Notes: generated from the letters alone by a model not told the origin. Counted from the first letter of the stretch, positions 33,876-45,700 are shown. The stretch is 64,000 nucleotides of DNA from Deinandra increscens subsp. villosa (GCA_039602395.1 JBCNJP010000251.1:53491-117490), one strand, 5' to 3'. Program-made: numbers and translations.

Positions 33876-34030
33876 TAGCTCTTTGTCTTGTTCTTGATAC
33901 TTCACATGACGACCAAGAACCATGCATCTACAATAAAGCCAAGGAGAAACACAACACAAAAGAGAAAATAAAGATATATAAATAGATAACTAAATGAATA
34001 ACTAAAATATTTAATATAGGCATCGGTTAT
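33876..34030. other. Flanking AT-rich non-coding DNA
   Basis: A short stretch between the element A LTR and the fold-back element. Nothing is recognised. Confidence 0.4.
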
Positions 34031-34745
34031 ATTAACAAACATATTTACTAAAAAATAACTTTTTAACGGTCGTTTGGACGAAAATGGTCGTTTGGGTCTA
34101 ATAAGAGTCGTTTGGACCCAAACGGTCGTTTGAGTTTTTTTTTTTTTAAATATTACAAAACCACATCCCCCTGAAATTTATGGGGTCGTTTTGGCTAGTG
34201 TTTTAAAAACTAATTCGAACCGGCCGGTTGAATTGGTTCGACCGGATTTTTAAGGGGTCTCCGGTTTTTTTCACGGTTTTGACCGGTTTTGACCGGTTTT
34301 TCCCAGTTAAACCGCTCCGGTTCAACTTGTTTTCTTACTTTTTATTTTTTTTGAATTATTTTTATTATATGTGTATACTTTATTGTTATTTTTTATTATT
34401 TGTCAACTTTAAAACTTATATTTTCTTATGAAATAACTATTTGGTATTATTTTTGAGTGAATTAAAATTGTATTTTAACTATTTTTGTTAGAATGTACCA
34501 GTTTATTAACATTTTTATTAAAATATATACCCTAATCGGCCTTAAAAACGTTTCTGGTTCAACTTCAAAACTTGTTTTTAAAACATTGGTTTTGGCTCAA
34601 AGACGCCCAAACAACCTTATTTAAACAAACAAAAAAAAATCCCAAACGACCGTTTGGGTCCAAACGACCCATATTTGACCCAAACGATCATTTGGGTCAA
34701 AACGACCGTTGAAAAGTTGTGTTTTTAGTAAAAGAGTTTGTTAAA
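34031..34745. mobile_element. Fold-back or MITE-like element with GTCGTTTGG repeats
   Basis: Long imperfect terminal inverted repeats start TTAACAAAC and continue through TTTACTAAAA to several copies of GGTCGTTTGG. About four copies are in the left arm (34068-34130) and about five in the right arm, inverted (34650-34712). The arms are at least 100 bp each. The centre is occupied by another MITE at 34197-34588. It has no coding capacity and its target duplication was not resolved. Confidence 0.65.
34197..34588. mobile_element. Nested 392-bp MITE with a 9-bp target duplication
   Basis: Terminal inverted repeats (A/C)RTGTTTTAAAAAC bound the unit. A perfect 9-bp direct repeat GTTTTGGCT flanks it at 34188-34196 and 34589-34597. 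Nine-base duplications are typical of Mutator-like elements. The inside is AT-rich and begins with a CCGGTTTTGACCGG-type motif. No protein is encoded. Confidence 0.8.
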
Positions 34746-36256
34746 ATATAAAGTCCCTAAATATAAATAAATAAATATATCTAAAATATAAAGAGAGATA
34801 GCACTACAAAGGTACTGAAAAAGGTACTGAAGCTAAAAGCTTCAAACCGACAACAAACAAAGAAAAAATGCATTTAATATATAAATAAATATGAATGAAT
34901 ACGTATGTAAAAATTACCAAAAATAGAAATCGCTCAAGAAGAACGAACAAAAGAGATACCTGAAAAAACCTTCAAATCCGGCGTTGTTACAAAAAATGTG
35001 TGGTGGCGATGGTGACGCGTCAGACATTACCAGCGTTGCTTGACGATCGATTTGAAAAATAATGATCCCACAAACTTCGTTAGGATGGTGATGAAAGTCG
35101 AATGCACTCCTGATAATCGGTTCTGGTAGCTTTAGCTCTAATCATAGCTTAGTTGAAGCCTTCTCCGGTGGGGGTACTCGATGTTAGCTCTTGATCGACA
35201 TCGTTTATCCCTGCTACTATAGTGTGATGTTATCTGGTGGCGACGGTAGCGAGTTTGTGTAGCAGGGAGTTTTTCCGGCGGCTAGTAGCAAGAAATGGAG
35301 ACAATACATGTTGAAGGAGGCAGAACAGTGGTGACCTATGGTTTCGGGTTGTGGTTGCCGCCAACCGGAAATGGTGGTGTTGAGGCAGAAGGAAGACAGG
35401 GAGAAGAGATGAAGGAGAACTGAGAAAGGAGAGTGAAGGGTAGAGAGAGAGAAGAGAGATTGGGAGAAGAAGAGAGAAGAGAGATGTGTTACCAGAGAGT
35501 GGGAAGGGGCGGCCAACCGGTGGATTTATATTGCTTGCTTCAGGTCGGCGGTGATCAGAATTTGGTGTGGTGGGAGGGAGATGTTACCATTTGTTTCAGA
35601 TCATATGGAGAGAAATTCTAGGGCTTCAGACCTTTTTTAGCCTCTAAATTCATAATACATAGATGAATTGCATAAAAGTCATACGTATGACAAAACCAAC
35701 CAAAACCGCATAATTTGACCTAATTTGTTCATACATTTAAGTTACGTGACGCATTTATATTTTTTTGAGTAGAATTTACTTGGTTAAAATGATGGGATCA
35801 TTAATTGTGTAATTTAAGTGAAAATGGGACTCGAAAACATCAAAAAACGAAGAACCGAGCATGCGAATCGAGGAAACAACACAAGATTTCGGGCAAGCTC
35901 CAAGTGTATCACTTGGAGCATATGAATGCCCTAGGCGATACGCCTAACCCAAGATTTCCAGCAAAATCTTGAAGTTGCTCTATTGAAGAGCATTAAGCCT
36001 CCATGCTCCTCATTTTCAGCCCCCTACTACTCCAAAACGGCCACCCACCACTGTAAATCACCTTTTTCTTCACTTTTTTCGGTTTAGCAGTAAGTGATCA
36101 CTTCCTCCCTTCATGTCCATGATCTGGGCATTATCGGTTTCTAGGTTAGATCTAAACCCAAATTAATGATATCTCCTAAATCTATTGATTTATCATGCTA
36201 AATTTGAAGCTTTGTGATGATTTTAGACTAGATCTGTTCTTGCATGCTGATATGTA
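34746..36256. other. Non-coding stretch with a chain of hairpins
   Basis: Nothing coding is convincing. The minus-strand 99-codon frame at 35217-35516 comes from a purine-rich run (35400-35480). At 35897-35990 four small stem-loops follow one another: arms GCTCCAAGTG (loop 3), TAGGCG (loop 3), CAAGATTT (loop 6) and GCTCT (loop 5). The right end leads into the 81-bp array. Confidence 0.45.
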
Positions 36257-36711
36257 TAGATCTAGGGTTTTGATCATCAAGATTGCATTTTATGTTCAGA
36301 AATGCTTAGATCTGCTACATGCATACTATCTAGGGTTAGATCTATGTGATTTGATCATCAAGTTTGCATATTTATGTCATAAACTGCTTAGATCTATGAT
36401 ATGCATGTCATCTAGGGTTAGATCTATCGATTTGTCCATCAAGTTTACAATTTTATGCCCCAAAATGGTTTGATCTACCTCATGCATGTTATTTAGAACT
36501 AGATCTATATGATATGATCATCAAATTTGGATCTTTAGGACTTAAAATGAGTACATCTACATTATGCATGTCATCTAGTGCTAGGTCTATGTTCTTTGAC
36601 CATCAAGATTGTGTTTTCATGCCATAAAGTGATAGATCTATAAATATGCATGTCATCTACGGCTAGATCTATGTTTAAAATTTCATGATCATGCTACAAA
36701 TGATTAGATCC
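36257..36711. repeat. Degenerate 81-bp tandem array
   Basis: Units anchored on TAGATCTA start at 36257, 36337, 36419, 36500, 36582 and 36664 (spacing 80-82 bp). Each holds GATCATCAAG near its start and ATGCATGTCATCTAG near its end. There are about 5.5 units, diverged from each other, with no coding capacity. It may belong to the Athila-type LTR to its right, whose start I could not fix. Confidence 0.85.
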
Positions 36712-38577
36712 ATACTAGATTTGATTAGATCTATGAACTCCGTGATAAATTATGTCTAGATCTAGGTTTACATGTTAGATCTAAGATTACCTTGTTAAAA
36801 TTTCTATGAATATTGTTCCTAATGACTTTTATTGACTTGGCTTGACTTTCCATATTATTAGCTAAATTTGGAACCTTTGACTGATATACATCAAATTATA
36901 CACATTTTTGTAAGGAAATATCCTCGCATTTCGGTTGATTTCTAATTTACTAACAACAAAACAAAGCCATTCGCTTTCCTTTTAGTTTTTCAGGTTCAAC
37001 AAGGCCAAAATCACAAAAGAAGTAGAAAACAACAAAAATATGAAGAAAAATGCTAAATTTGGGATAATTGACCTTGCGAACGGCCCCATTCCTACCTTAG
37101 CATGACCCCATGGCCCGACCCAGAAGAGTCCAAAAGATACTCCTGACAACACGACCACGTGCCACTGACTTAGCACGGCCCGTGCCACTGAGACCCGAAG
37201 AATTCCTCTCCCTCCTCTAAGCAACACAGCCCCGTGCCCTGTCAGGGCACGACCCCGTGCCAAACCTCCTTGAAGCCTATAAAAGCCAGCCATCTTCCTT
37301 ATTTTAATTTGCTCACTTCTTCCCCCATTTCTTTAGATTAGATTTCTCTTGAGCCACTTCGCGTTTTCATGTCTTGTGTATGTCAAAGTTTGTAAGAATA
37401 TTAACCAGATAAGTAAAATGCAAGCTTTTGTCTATGAAATCTTCTTTTACTTACTGGAAAATCTTAAAGCTATGATTAGCTAAATTCTTACACTTGTTTG
37501 AGAGAAAACGACCACTGGTAAGTTTTTAAATTGTCTTTATAAACTCGTGTCGAGGTGTGTTTGATTACTTTATGAAAACCACTTTTATTGAAAGTTTATT
37601 ATTAACCATTTTGAAAAAAACATGCTCTACATATCACAGACCATTTGAGGAGTCAAAATCTCATCAACCGGATTTGTGACACCCGGTTGGGGGACGATAC
37701 ATGATCATTCGGGTGACTCGCGTCTTATGCTACATGATACGTTCGGGGTCCTTATGTCTATGTAAACAAATCCGGCTGACCACGCGTGTGCAGGCTGAAA
37801 GTATATGGTTGGGAAAGAGGGTTGGTAATATTTTGTCTACCTCACGGAAGCCGAAAGGTACGTGTTGGTGAACTTGGCTCTGATTACAACTTACACATAT
37901 GCGCAAGAGCTGTATGTAGAAGAGACGGGTCTTAGCCCCTTGAAAATATCATTTTCATAATATAATAATCCGGCACGCAGGGTTGTTCCCCTACCGGTTC
38001 GTGACGGTGTATCGAGTGTAATGGTTGGCCGACCAAGGAACCCTGCAACCAAATGGCACCGCACCATTATATTTGTTTATTGGTAACATAGTTTCCCGGT
38101 TTCGTACCTTTCATGGATGATCTCCTAGGTGAGTAGTGATACTTGATTTGAGGCTGAGAGGTGGTCTAGTTGCTTGCCAATAAACAATCTCGAGACAAGG
38201 TCATAAATAAACAACTTGCTAATTTCATCACTGGTAAAGTCCTTTCATACAATATTAACTGCGACTGCTTAAGACCAAAACACCATTTTATTTTTATCTT
38301 TATTTTAGAAAAAGAAAACTTTATTTTCAAACTATTAGATAGAAATGGTTAGACGTTAGCGAAGATGAAGTATCAAGAGCTTTCATTTTCTATTGTGTCC
38401 TTTAACGATCCTGATTCAGCTTTCCACTGCTATACTACTCCACGGTGGGTGCACTTGCCCGTGTTATGGGGTGAAATGGTAATGGTAAAGTAAATCGTGT
38501 TTATATATTTAAAATCTTAGATTGCTGAAAATGTATTGTTAATATTCCTAAATTTATATACATCGCAGCACACACCA
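36712..38577 (+). repeat. Athila-type Gypsy LTR, left boundary unknown
   Basis: The right edge is set by the PBS at 38585: the LTR should end ...CACACCA at 38577. The segment at 37080-37260 repeats variants of GCACGGCCCCGTGC, a GC-rich near-palindrome I associate with Athila LTRs in Asteraceae. A TATA-like CTATAAAAG follows at about 37277. The start is not resolved and could lie left of 36257. Confidence 0.5.
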
Positions 38578-38584
38578 AGCTTTT

Positions 38585-38602
38585 TGGCGCCGTTACCGGG
38601 GA
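38585..38602 (+). promoter_or_regulatory. Primer binding site, Asp-tRNA type (Athila)
   Basis: TGGCGCCGTTACCGGGGA differs by one base from the TGGCGCCGTTGCCGGGGA site usual for Athila elements, which is complementary to aspartate tRNA. It lies seven bases after the proposed LTR end. Confidence 0.8.
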
Positions 38603-39926
38603 CACAAACAAGAATTTTAAGAAATCTGCATTAACGGCCTAACTATAATTTTATTTTCTTTTCCTTTTGTTAAAGAAAACTAACTTTTCATGTCTCTGCT
38701 CACCCACCTACACTGCACCTTTATGAAGATTTGCCTGGCTAACAAAATTCTTCTCAGGTATAGGTAGGATCCACGGGAAAGGAGCTGGTAAGCAAAGAAG
38801 GAAAGAGGAAATCAACATCCAGCTACGGAAGTCATTCTAATTTCTATGAAAATAATAAACTCGGCCCTGGTAAGTGTCACAATGTATTTTCACCTTGTTC
38901 TGACAATCCGAACATATTGAAATATAAGTAAAAAATTTCCCATCTAATGGCTAAAATAGGATCCGATCTAGAACGAGTAACTGAAAAGCATCTGACAAGA
39001 TAATAAGCCACGTCTAACTTGCGACCTATAAATAAAAAAAGTTGTTCTAAATAAATAAATAAAGTTTGCAAAAAGCTTATGCTTAAATGTATATATCTTA
39101 CATGCTCACCATTATCACTGGAGGGAATTCCAAAGGCCGACACATGCAATAAGGTAATTCAAAAAAATAAATTTTTGAAAATATTTTGTCTATGAAAAAA
39201 AAATTGGACTGCGGACATCAGCACGACCCGTGCTGCACCACAACACGGGGCCGTGTCGAGTAGGTCATGTTCTTAGGGGTCATAACGCCCCATTCTTACC
39301 TCATATCACAAGGGTCGTGCTCGGGATTCTCTCTGGGAGATTTTCAGTTTTCATCTCCTAATTTCATCAATTTCATCCTCATTTCAACATGTAAGTACAA
39401 ACATCTTGATCTATACCCTTGCAAATTCATTTAGGTTTAGTGTTCTTCCCCTAATTGGGGCTAAATCTGAATTTCTTAGATTTTGCTCAAATTTGATGAA
39501 ATTAGTAGTGTAGATATCTGTAATAAGTGTCTAACAACCATCCTTTGTTGACAATCCATGTCAAAACAACCAAAACCATATGATTTTTTCTTGATTTCTC
39601 CAAGAACACTCAATTGGAAGAACTTAGATTTAGAAAATTTGAGTTGTGATATGAAAAAAAAAACCGTCTATGGGTTCTCTTAATCACACCAAACCGAGCA
39701 AAACCATATAATTTTTTTTTATATTGGTGATGGTCAGGTAAAACCCGATTCAGACCTGTTTGGAGGCTTGACACGGGGCCGTGCTGCACCACAGCACGGG
39801 GCGGTACCATCCCTCCCGAGCACGGGGTCGTGCCTACCTCAGCACGAGGTCGTGCTCACCCCCTGATCAGCAATTTTTTTTTGTTTTTGTGTGATTTTCA
39901 CTAATGTTGTTGTGTTTTTATTTCAG
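38603..39926 (+). other. Athila leader region
   Basis: No coding sequence is preserved. GCACGGGG/CCGTGC-type words recur at about 39220-39260 and 39765-39860, mirroring those in the LTR. A splice-acceptor-like TTTATTTCAG ends at 39926, just before the ORF fragment. Confidence 0.45.
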
Positions 39927-40302
39927 GGTCAACTAGACTACTTTTTTTAGCAGACACGACTCCGTTACGCACATCCGTTTACTAGACCTCATCATTCAGG
40001 ATGAAGAAGGATCTCGTGTTGCATGCACCCAAATGCTTAATGCCAAAAACCAGCTCAGATGGTACCTTGAATTTGTGTCGGTTCAATTGCAATGGCTTTT
40101 CAATGCTTATCAGACGGAAGGCATTAGGGAGTGCATGATCGAGTTCTTGGCTTCATTTCAGTTCGAGGAAGAGATCTCTGATGTGCGAAGGAACAGGACC
40201 GTTCGGTTTAGATTAGAAAGGACCCGGTATAGCCCCTCTATGGCTCAGTTCATGATCGACCTTGGTATCTATGAGGAAGAGGAAATAGACGGGCTGATGG
40301 TG
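39927..40302 (+). pseudogene. Athila ORF1-like fragment
   Basis: An open stretch of about 125 codons ('NQLRWYLEFVSVQLQWLF', 'IEFLASFQFEEEISDV', 'VRFRLERTRYSPSMAQFMIDLGIY'). It resembles the N-terminal region of the Athila ORF-1 family, in which an aromatic-rich segment is followed by 'RFRLxG...S..EF...LGLY'. It stops where a short LTR inserted at 40303, so only a fragment remains. Its function in Athila is not established. Orientation agrees with the PBS at 38585. Confidence 0.55.
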
Positions 40303-40395
40303 TAACATCCCACATTGGTGGGAAGGAGAACTAAGCACTCATTTATAAGGGTGTGGATACCTCCCCCACCAAGACGCGTTTTAAAACCATGAGGG
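40303..40395 (+). repeat. 5' fragment of a short LTR (TRIM- or Copia-like)
   Basis: TGTAACATCCCACATTGG, a central TTTATAAGGG and GACGCGTTTTAAAACC match a widespread short plant LTR that I recognise but cannot name with certainty. It is cut after 93 bp by the CACTA element. The missing half should reappear beyond the other CACTA end, which is in the gap. Confidence 0.6.
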
Positions 40396-41060
40396 CACTA
40401 CGTCAAAAAGTGGCTTTGGCCACGGTTTTTTTGATAACGCATAGCCACTGTTTTGGAAAAAAAACGTGGCCAAAGGTAAGAAACACTAGTTTTAGCCACA
40501 CATATTTTGTACCCGTGGCCAAATATATAACCTTTGGACCCTTTTAGCCACGTATTTTTTTGTTTATGTGACAACAACAATCAGGTGCAGTGGCTTTAGC
40601 CACTGTTTTACAAAAAAACATGTGGCACTTATTTGTCACACTTAAAAAAGAGTGGCGAAATGCACCAAACGGCCACGGAATTTTTATGATTTTTTATTCG
40701 TGTGACCAAAAAGGAATGTATGGCCACGCTTAAATAATGTTGTGTGACGGAAGAGTAGATTTTATTACTTAGTAAATTAAAAGAAAACAAAACTATTAAG
40801 TATGTATTATGCGTGGCTAAATGTGAGCAATGGCCACGCTTTTTACTTAGTTATGTGGCTAAAAGCTAGTACATATGGCCACTGTTATTAGGTTGTGTGA
40901 CTAAATAGTAGGTTGTGAGTGACAAAAATCTATTACCTATGGCCACATATATTAACCGTGACTAAATGGTAGGTTGTGAGTGACAAAAATCTATTTTATG
41001 GTCACGGTAAAATATTAAACGCGTGGCGAAAAAGAGACGATTTGTTTCCCTCTAAAACAA
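40396..41060. promoter_or_regulatory. CACTA terminus and subterminal repeat region
   Basis: Dense words GTGGCTAAA, TGGCCACG and TAGCCAC in both orientations follow the CACTA end. In En/Spm such subterminal repeats bind the accessory protein TnpA and position transposase. A further small cluster lies at 41690-41765, beyond the small ORF. Confidence 0.75.
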
Positions 41061-41205
41061 CGCGCTTTTTTTCAATTTTACCAATTCGAGCGGGTTAAAA
41101 TCTGCTACCCTATATATCATCATCATTGTTATTTTCCTTTACCGCCATCCCTTTCTTGATCTCAAATTCTCTACACCAATTCGTTTACACCAATTCTGGT
41201 ATCAA

Positions 41206-41555
41206 ATGGCCGATAATCAACGCTCCCTTAATTACTGGTATGTGAAGAATAACCGTATTTTTTTGGTTTACTTAGTAACAGGAGAAGAAGATCCTTCAAG
41301 TCCCACAAATCTGTGATTAAACACAACGATGAGAACATCCTGAGGCAACTCCATGCGCAGAAGATTCCTGATTGTTTTGCCTACTTTGTTGAGGCAACGA
41401 AATTATTCCGTGTCCTTGATACAAAATTCAATGAATTTGAATCCGAAGAAGATGAAGAAGATGAAGAAGATGAAGAAGATGATGATGATGATCATGATGA
41501 TGACGATGCAAGTTCAGGATACATATCCGAAGATTGCAGTGATCCGGATTATTAA
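41206..41555 (+). CDS. Small acidic ORF in the CACTA element
   Basis: An open frame at 41313-41555 (80 codons) ends in a long Glu/Asp run ('EEDEEDEEDEEDD' onward) and 'SSGYISEDCSDPDY'. An ATG at 41206 could supply the N-terminus if a 44-nt GT...AG segment (41238-41281) were removed; that is short for a plant intron, so a later start at 41313 or decay is equally possible. A TATATAT at about 41112 lies roughly 95 bp upstream of the first ATG. The ORF is convergent with the transposase. No family was recognised. An acidic tail would suit a DNA- or histone-contacting accessory protein, but that is speculation. Confidence 0.4.
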
Positions 41556-42748
41556 TTAATGGATGTTTATGTTTAATTATGAACAAATTAAGAACAATAT
41601 TTTATATGTTTATTTAGTTATGATATTAGTAGTTATAATTGAATATATGATGGTTATATATGTTTATCATGTTTGATTATCTTGTGATATGGCCACTCAT
41701 ATTAAACATTGGTTGCGTGACAAATTATGACAAATGGTCACGGTATATTAATTTTAGGTGGCTAAAAGAAGAATACCAACAGTGGACGGCGCTTGTAATC
41801 ATTACTATTTCATTTACTTTTTCATTTACTTTATCTTTCAAATCTCCATCTACCACGCCCCTCGAGTATCGATATATACTTAATTATCTCTGTATCAGTT
41901 TTCATCATCATCTCCACCATGCCCCTTTTCCCAGTCTTTCTCTCTCTGTTTTTCGTCCATCATCGCCGGCAAAAAATGTGGAATTGGCGTCATCCGTATG
42001 TGGAAAACGGTAAGTTATCATCTTCACCACTGAAATTCGATTGAAATTTTCGTCTCAGATTTGGTAATTTTTTCTTGTGCAGGGAAAGATTGCACTCTGT
42101 ATCTCCTACGAGCAGATTTTAAGTTATTGTGGAAACCATGGAGACGAGGAGTCTCTAATGGTTCATACAAATGCTTTACTGAGAGCAGATTTTAAGTTAT
42201 TGTGTAATTTTATAACAGTCAGCAGTAAGGGCACATGTTGAGGTTTGCAGCACTTGTATTCTTCAGGTGCTTCTCTCCCTTTTGGCCCCATGAACCCGAT
42301 ATTTCTTCAGCCACTTCTTCACCATTTTCAGTTGATCAGAAGCAAGTGCATGTGAGAAAGCAAAGAGGGACTTGTTCTCTCTTTTCACTTGATCAGAAGC
42401 AAGTGCATGTGAGAAAGCAAAGAGGGATTTTTCTTCAGCCGCTTCTTCTCCCTTTTAAGTTAGTAGTTTTTCAGTTGTAATTTTATAGATCAATGTATTA
42501 ATGGAATCATACCCTTTGGATTATGTATGTAATTGTGTTTGTTAAAGCAGCAGTTGATTTTGTTTGTTTATTTTTGACTTTTATTGACTCTGGTTTGGTC
42601 AAAGAGAGGAGACCTGCAGGCACAATCAAAAAAAGGAAACACTTGACTCAAAATTAAGATCCATAATATTCCAGAATACATAAAGAAAAAAAACCAAATA
42701 TTGTTGATACTGTAATTTGCTAAGATTCAAAAACATTACAATGATCAA
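41556..42748. other. CACTA interior, non-coding, with short duplications
   Basis: It contains a subterminal-type motif cluster (41690-41765), a 22-bp word GAGCAGATTTTAAGTTATTG at 42111 and 42182, and a 52-bp tandem duplication at about 42330-42430 (GATCAGAAGCAAGTGCATGT). A donor-like GGTAAG at about 42009 and an acceptor-like TTGTGCAG at about 42082 hint at a spliced untranslated transcript. No coding sequence is supported. Confidence 0.45.
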
Positions 42749-45700
42749 TTAATCGGTTTTACGTAATATCATTCCAGTACAGTCAGCTCTATGGTAAACA
42801 TTGTCACATGTATCTACGGGTGGCAATACATTATCGTTGTGAGGAAAAACTACCGTACTAAATTCTTCATTGGCATCGTCTTCATAATAATCTCTGTAAT
42901 TTCTGGGAGGTGTCATAAAGACAATATGCAGTTTTTTATCCAGCTGGTCTTTGACGTAAAACAACTGTTGTGCTTGTGACGCGAAAATGAACGGGTCCTC
43001 CTTGTGACCTAGTCTTTTAAGGTTGACCAAAGTGTAACCAAGACTATCTTTTTTGACCCCCTGTGTATTCTCAACCCAGTCGCACATAAATAGAGGGATG
43101 CTTTTAATATGGTATTCTAGTAGCCATATCTCTTTTAAAACCCCATAGTAAGGTTTTTGTCCATAGGTTAATACCTCGTTAGAGATGTGCATGTCATTTA
43201 CCTCTACACCAACCCCGCTGTTCTGGTAAACCCTACCGTCTCGAGATTTTGTACGAAATGAATAGCCATTGATGTCATATACTTCATATTTCCTCACGCT
43301 TCTGTGCGGACCATGTGAAATCCACCTAACGGTCTCTGATATAGTTTCTGGGGACTCCGCCATCTCCTTTTCAACCTGAAATTCATAGTAGGTTCATCAG
43401 GAGAGCTCATTAGGAATAAGAAGGTTATAGTTCTTCCAAAAATAAAATAAAGTTGTTCCGGACAACTCAGGTCAGTTGTTCCGGAAAGTTACAGTTCATC
43501 CGGAATTAAAACTATAAGAAAATAGTTTCAGTTCACCAGGAAGGTTATAGTTCATCCGGATAGAAAAATAGAGTTGTTCCAGACAACTCAGGTCAGTTGT
43601 TCCGGAAAGTTACAGTTCATCCGGAATTAAAACTATAAGAAAATAGTTTCAGTTCACCAGGAAGGTTATAGTTCATCCGGATAGAAAATAGAGTTGTTCC
43701 GGACAACTCAGGTCAGTTGTTCCGGAAAGTTACAGTTCATCCGGAATTAAAACTATAAGAAAATAGTTTCAGTTCACCAGGAAGGTTATAGTTCATCCGG
43801 ATAGAAAATAGAGTTGTTCCGGACAACTCAGGTCAGTTGTTCAGGAAAGTTACAGTTCATCCGGAATTAAAACAATAAGCAAATTTAGCTGACCTTGTTG
43901 CGTAACCATTTACCAAATGTTGTGCTCTGCTTCTTAGTCAGCTCATTTAGTCTACTACCAGGATGTTCCTTTTCCAAAAATTTCATGTGTTCTCTGCAAT
44001 TACATGAATTGAAGTTATCTATAAAAGTTTATAATTAATTAAACAGATCAAAAAAGGTTAATAATCTAAATTACTTACTCGATATAATGCTCAATTTCAG
44101 GCGTATTTAGCAACACAAATAAATGCGCTTTCGATAGGAGCTCTGGAGAGACTTCAACTGATCTACCAGCTGACCCAGGACTTCCATCCGCACTGCTATG
44201 CTTTTTAGTTGGAACACCAATAGTTGTGATGTTTTTTTGGTATTCGCTGAGAAACTCAATCGTTTCTTCTACAATGTTCTCCTCAGCAATGCACCCTTCT
44301 GGATAAGTTTTGTTTCTCACGTGGCCCTTAATTACCTTCATACACCTTTCAAATGGATACATCCATCGAAAGCATATTGGGCCACATAATTTTACCTCCC
44401 TAGTAAGGTGCACCGTCAAATGAAGCATAACATCAAAAAATGATGGCGGGAAATATTTCTCAAGCAGGCATAGTGTGACACAAAGATCTGCTTGCAATTT
44501 ATCTAGTTCTTCGACGTTGATCTCTTTGCTGCATATTGATTTGAAAAAAAAACAGAGCCTGATAATAGCATATCTTGTCGGTTCAGGCATGACTGACCGA
44601 ATTGCAATTGGCAGAAACTGTTGCATCAGCATATGATAGTCATGTGACTTGAGCCCCACAAGTTTCTTGTCCTTTAGACTAACCAAACTAGAAAAGTTAG
44701 AACAATAGCCTTGTGGAACCTTCAAGTTATACAACGTGTCACAAAACTTTTCCTTTTCATCTTTTTGTAACGTGTAACACGCTGCAGGAAGTACTATGTT
44801 GTTCTTGTTCTGTTTAGGCTGCAACTCTGGTCTTAACCCCAAAAAGTTCAGATCCTTTCTAGCATTCAGTCCATCCTTTGTCTTTCCGGGAAGGTTGAGC
44901 AGAGTTCCAACAAGACTCTCAGCCACATTCTTTTCAATATGCATGAAATCAATGCAATGTTGGACACTATTATGCCTCCAATATCTAAGTCTTCGAAACC
45001 ATATATTGAATTTCTTCCAATATGGTGGCTTCTCTTTGTTCTTTCTTTTTCTCTTATCAATCTTCCCCCCTCTTCCGGTTGAGGTCTCTGGGATTTCTGA
45101 ATCAGTACACCTTAATCCCTTTCCCCATTTGTTCCTGATATGTTGAACTTCGTTGTATATCTGTTCCCCGGTCATAGGAACTGCAGCATCTTTCAACTCT
45201 TGTTTACCATCGAAGGCCTCTGTTTGCTTTCGGAAGGCATGCGTATATGGTAGATATCTTCTGTGACCAGCATAACACTGCTTGGCTGAGAAAGGAAGCC
45301 TAATGCATTTAGTTTGTTCCCGACATACCACACAACCATGGAATCCACTGTACGGGCAACCACAAAGTGTACCAAGTGCAGGGTAATCATTAATCGTCCA
45401 TAAAACAACTGCACGCATAGTAAACTGTTCTTGCGCATACGCATCATATGTTTCCACACCTGCCTCAAATAACAGCTCTAAGTCATCAATTAATGGTTCC
45501 AAAAACACATCAATATCGTTTCCAGGCGCTCCCGATATTAATAACGAAAGCATGATGAACTTTCTTTTCATACACAACCATGGTGGAAGGTTGTAAATGA
45601 CAGATAGAACCGGCCACACACTGTGAATTCTGTTGCCTCTATTCACGTCGACCCCATCAGTTGAAATGCCAAGACGAAGACTTCTAGGATCGTCAACGAT

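Noticed and set aside
35217..35516. 99-codon minus-strand ORF.
   Set aside because: Its Ser/Leu/His-rich composition follows from a purine-rich run (GAGAGA) on the plus strand. No conserved motif.
35897..35919. Perfect 10-bp hairpin as a microRNA precursor.
   Set aside because: Far too short for a plant microRNA foldback. Kept only as part of the hairpin chain.
40303..40395. Cassandra TRIM carrying a 5S rRNA promoter.
   Set aside because: The TGTAACA start is similar, but no 5S-like internal boxes are visible in the 93-bp fragment.
41860..42480. A second coding gene in the CACTA interior.
   Set aside because: Splice-like sites and a tandem duplication are present, but no frame is sustained across them.
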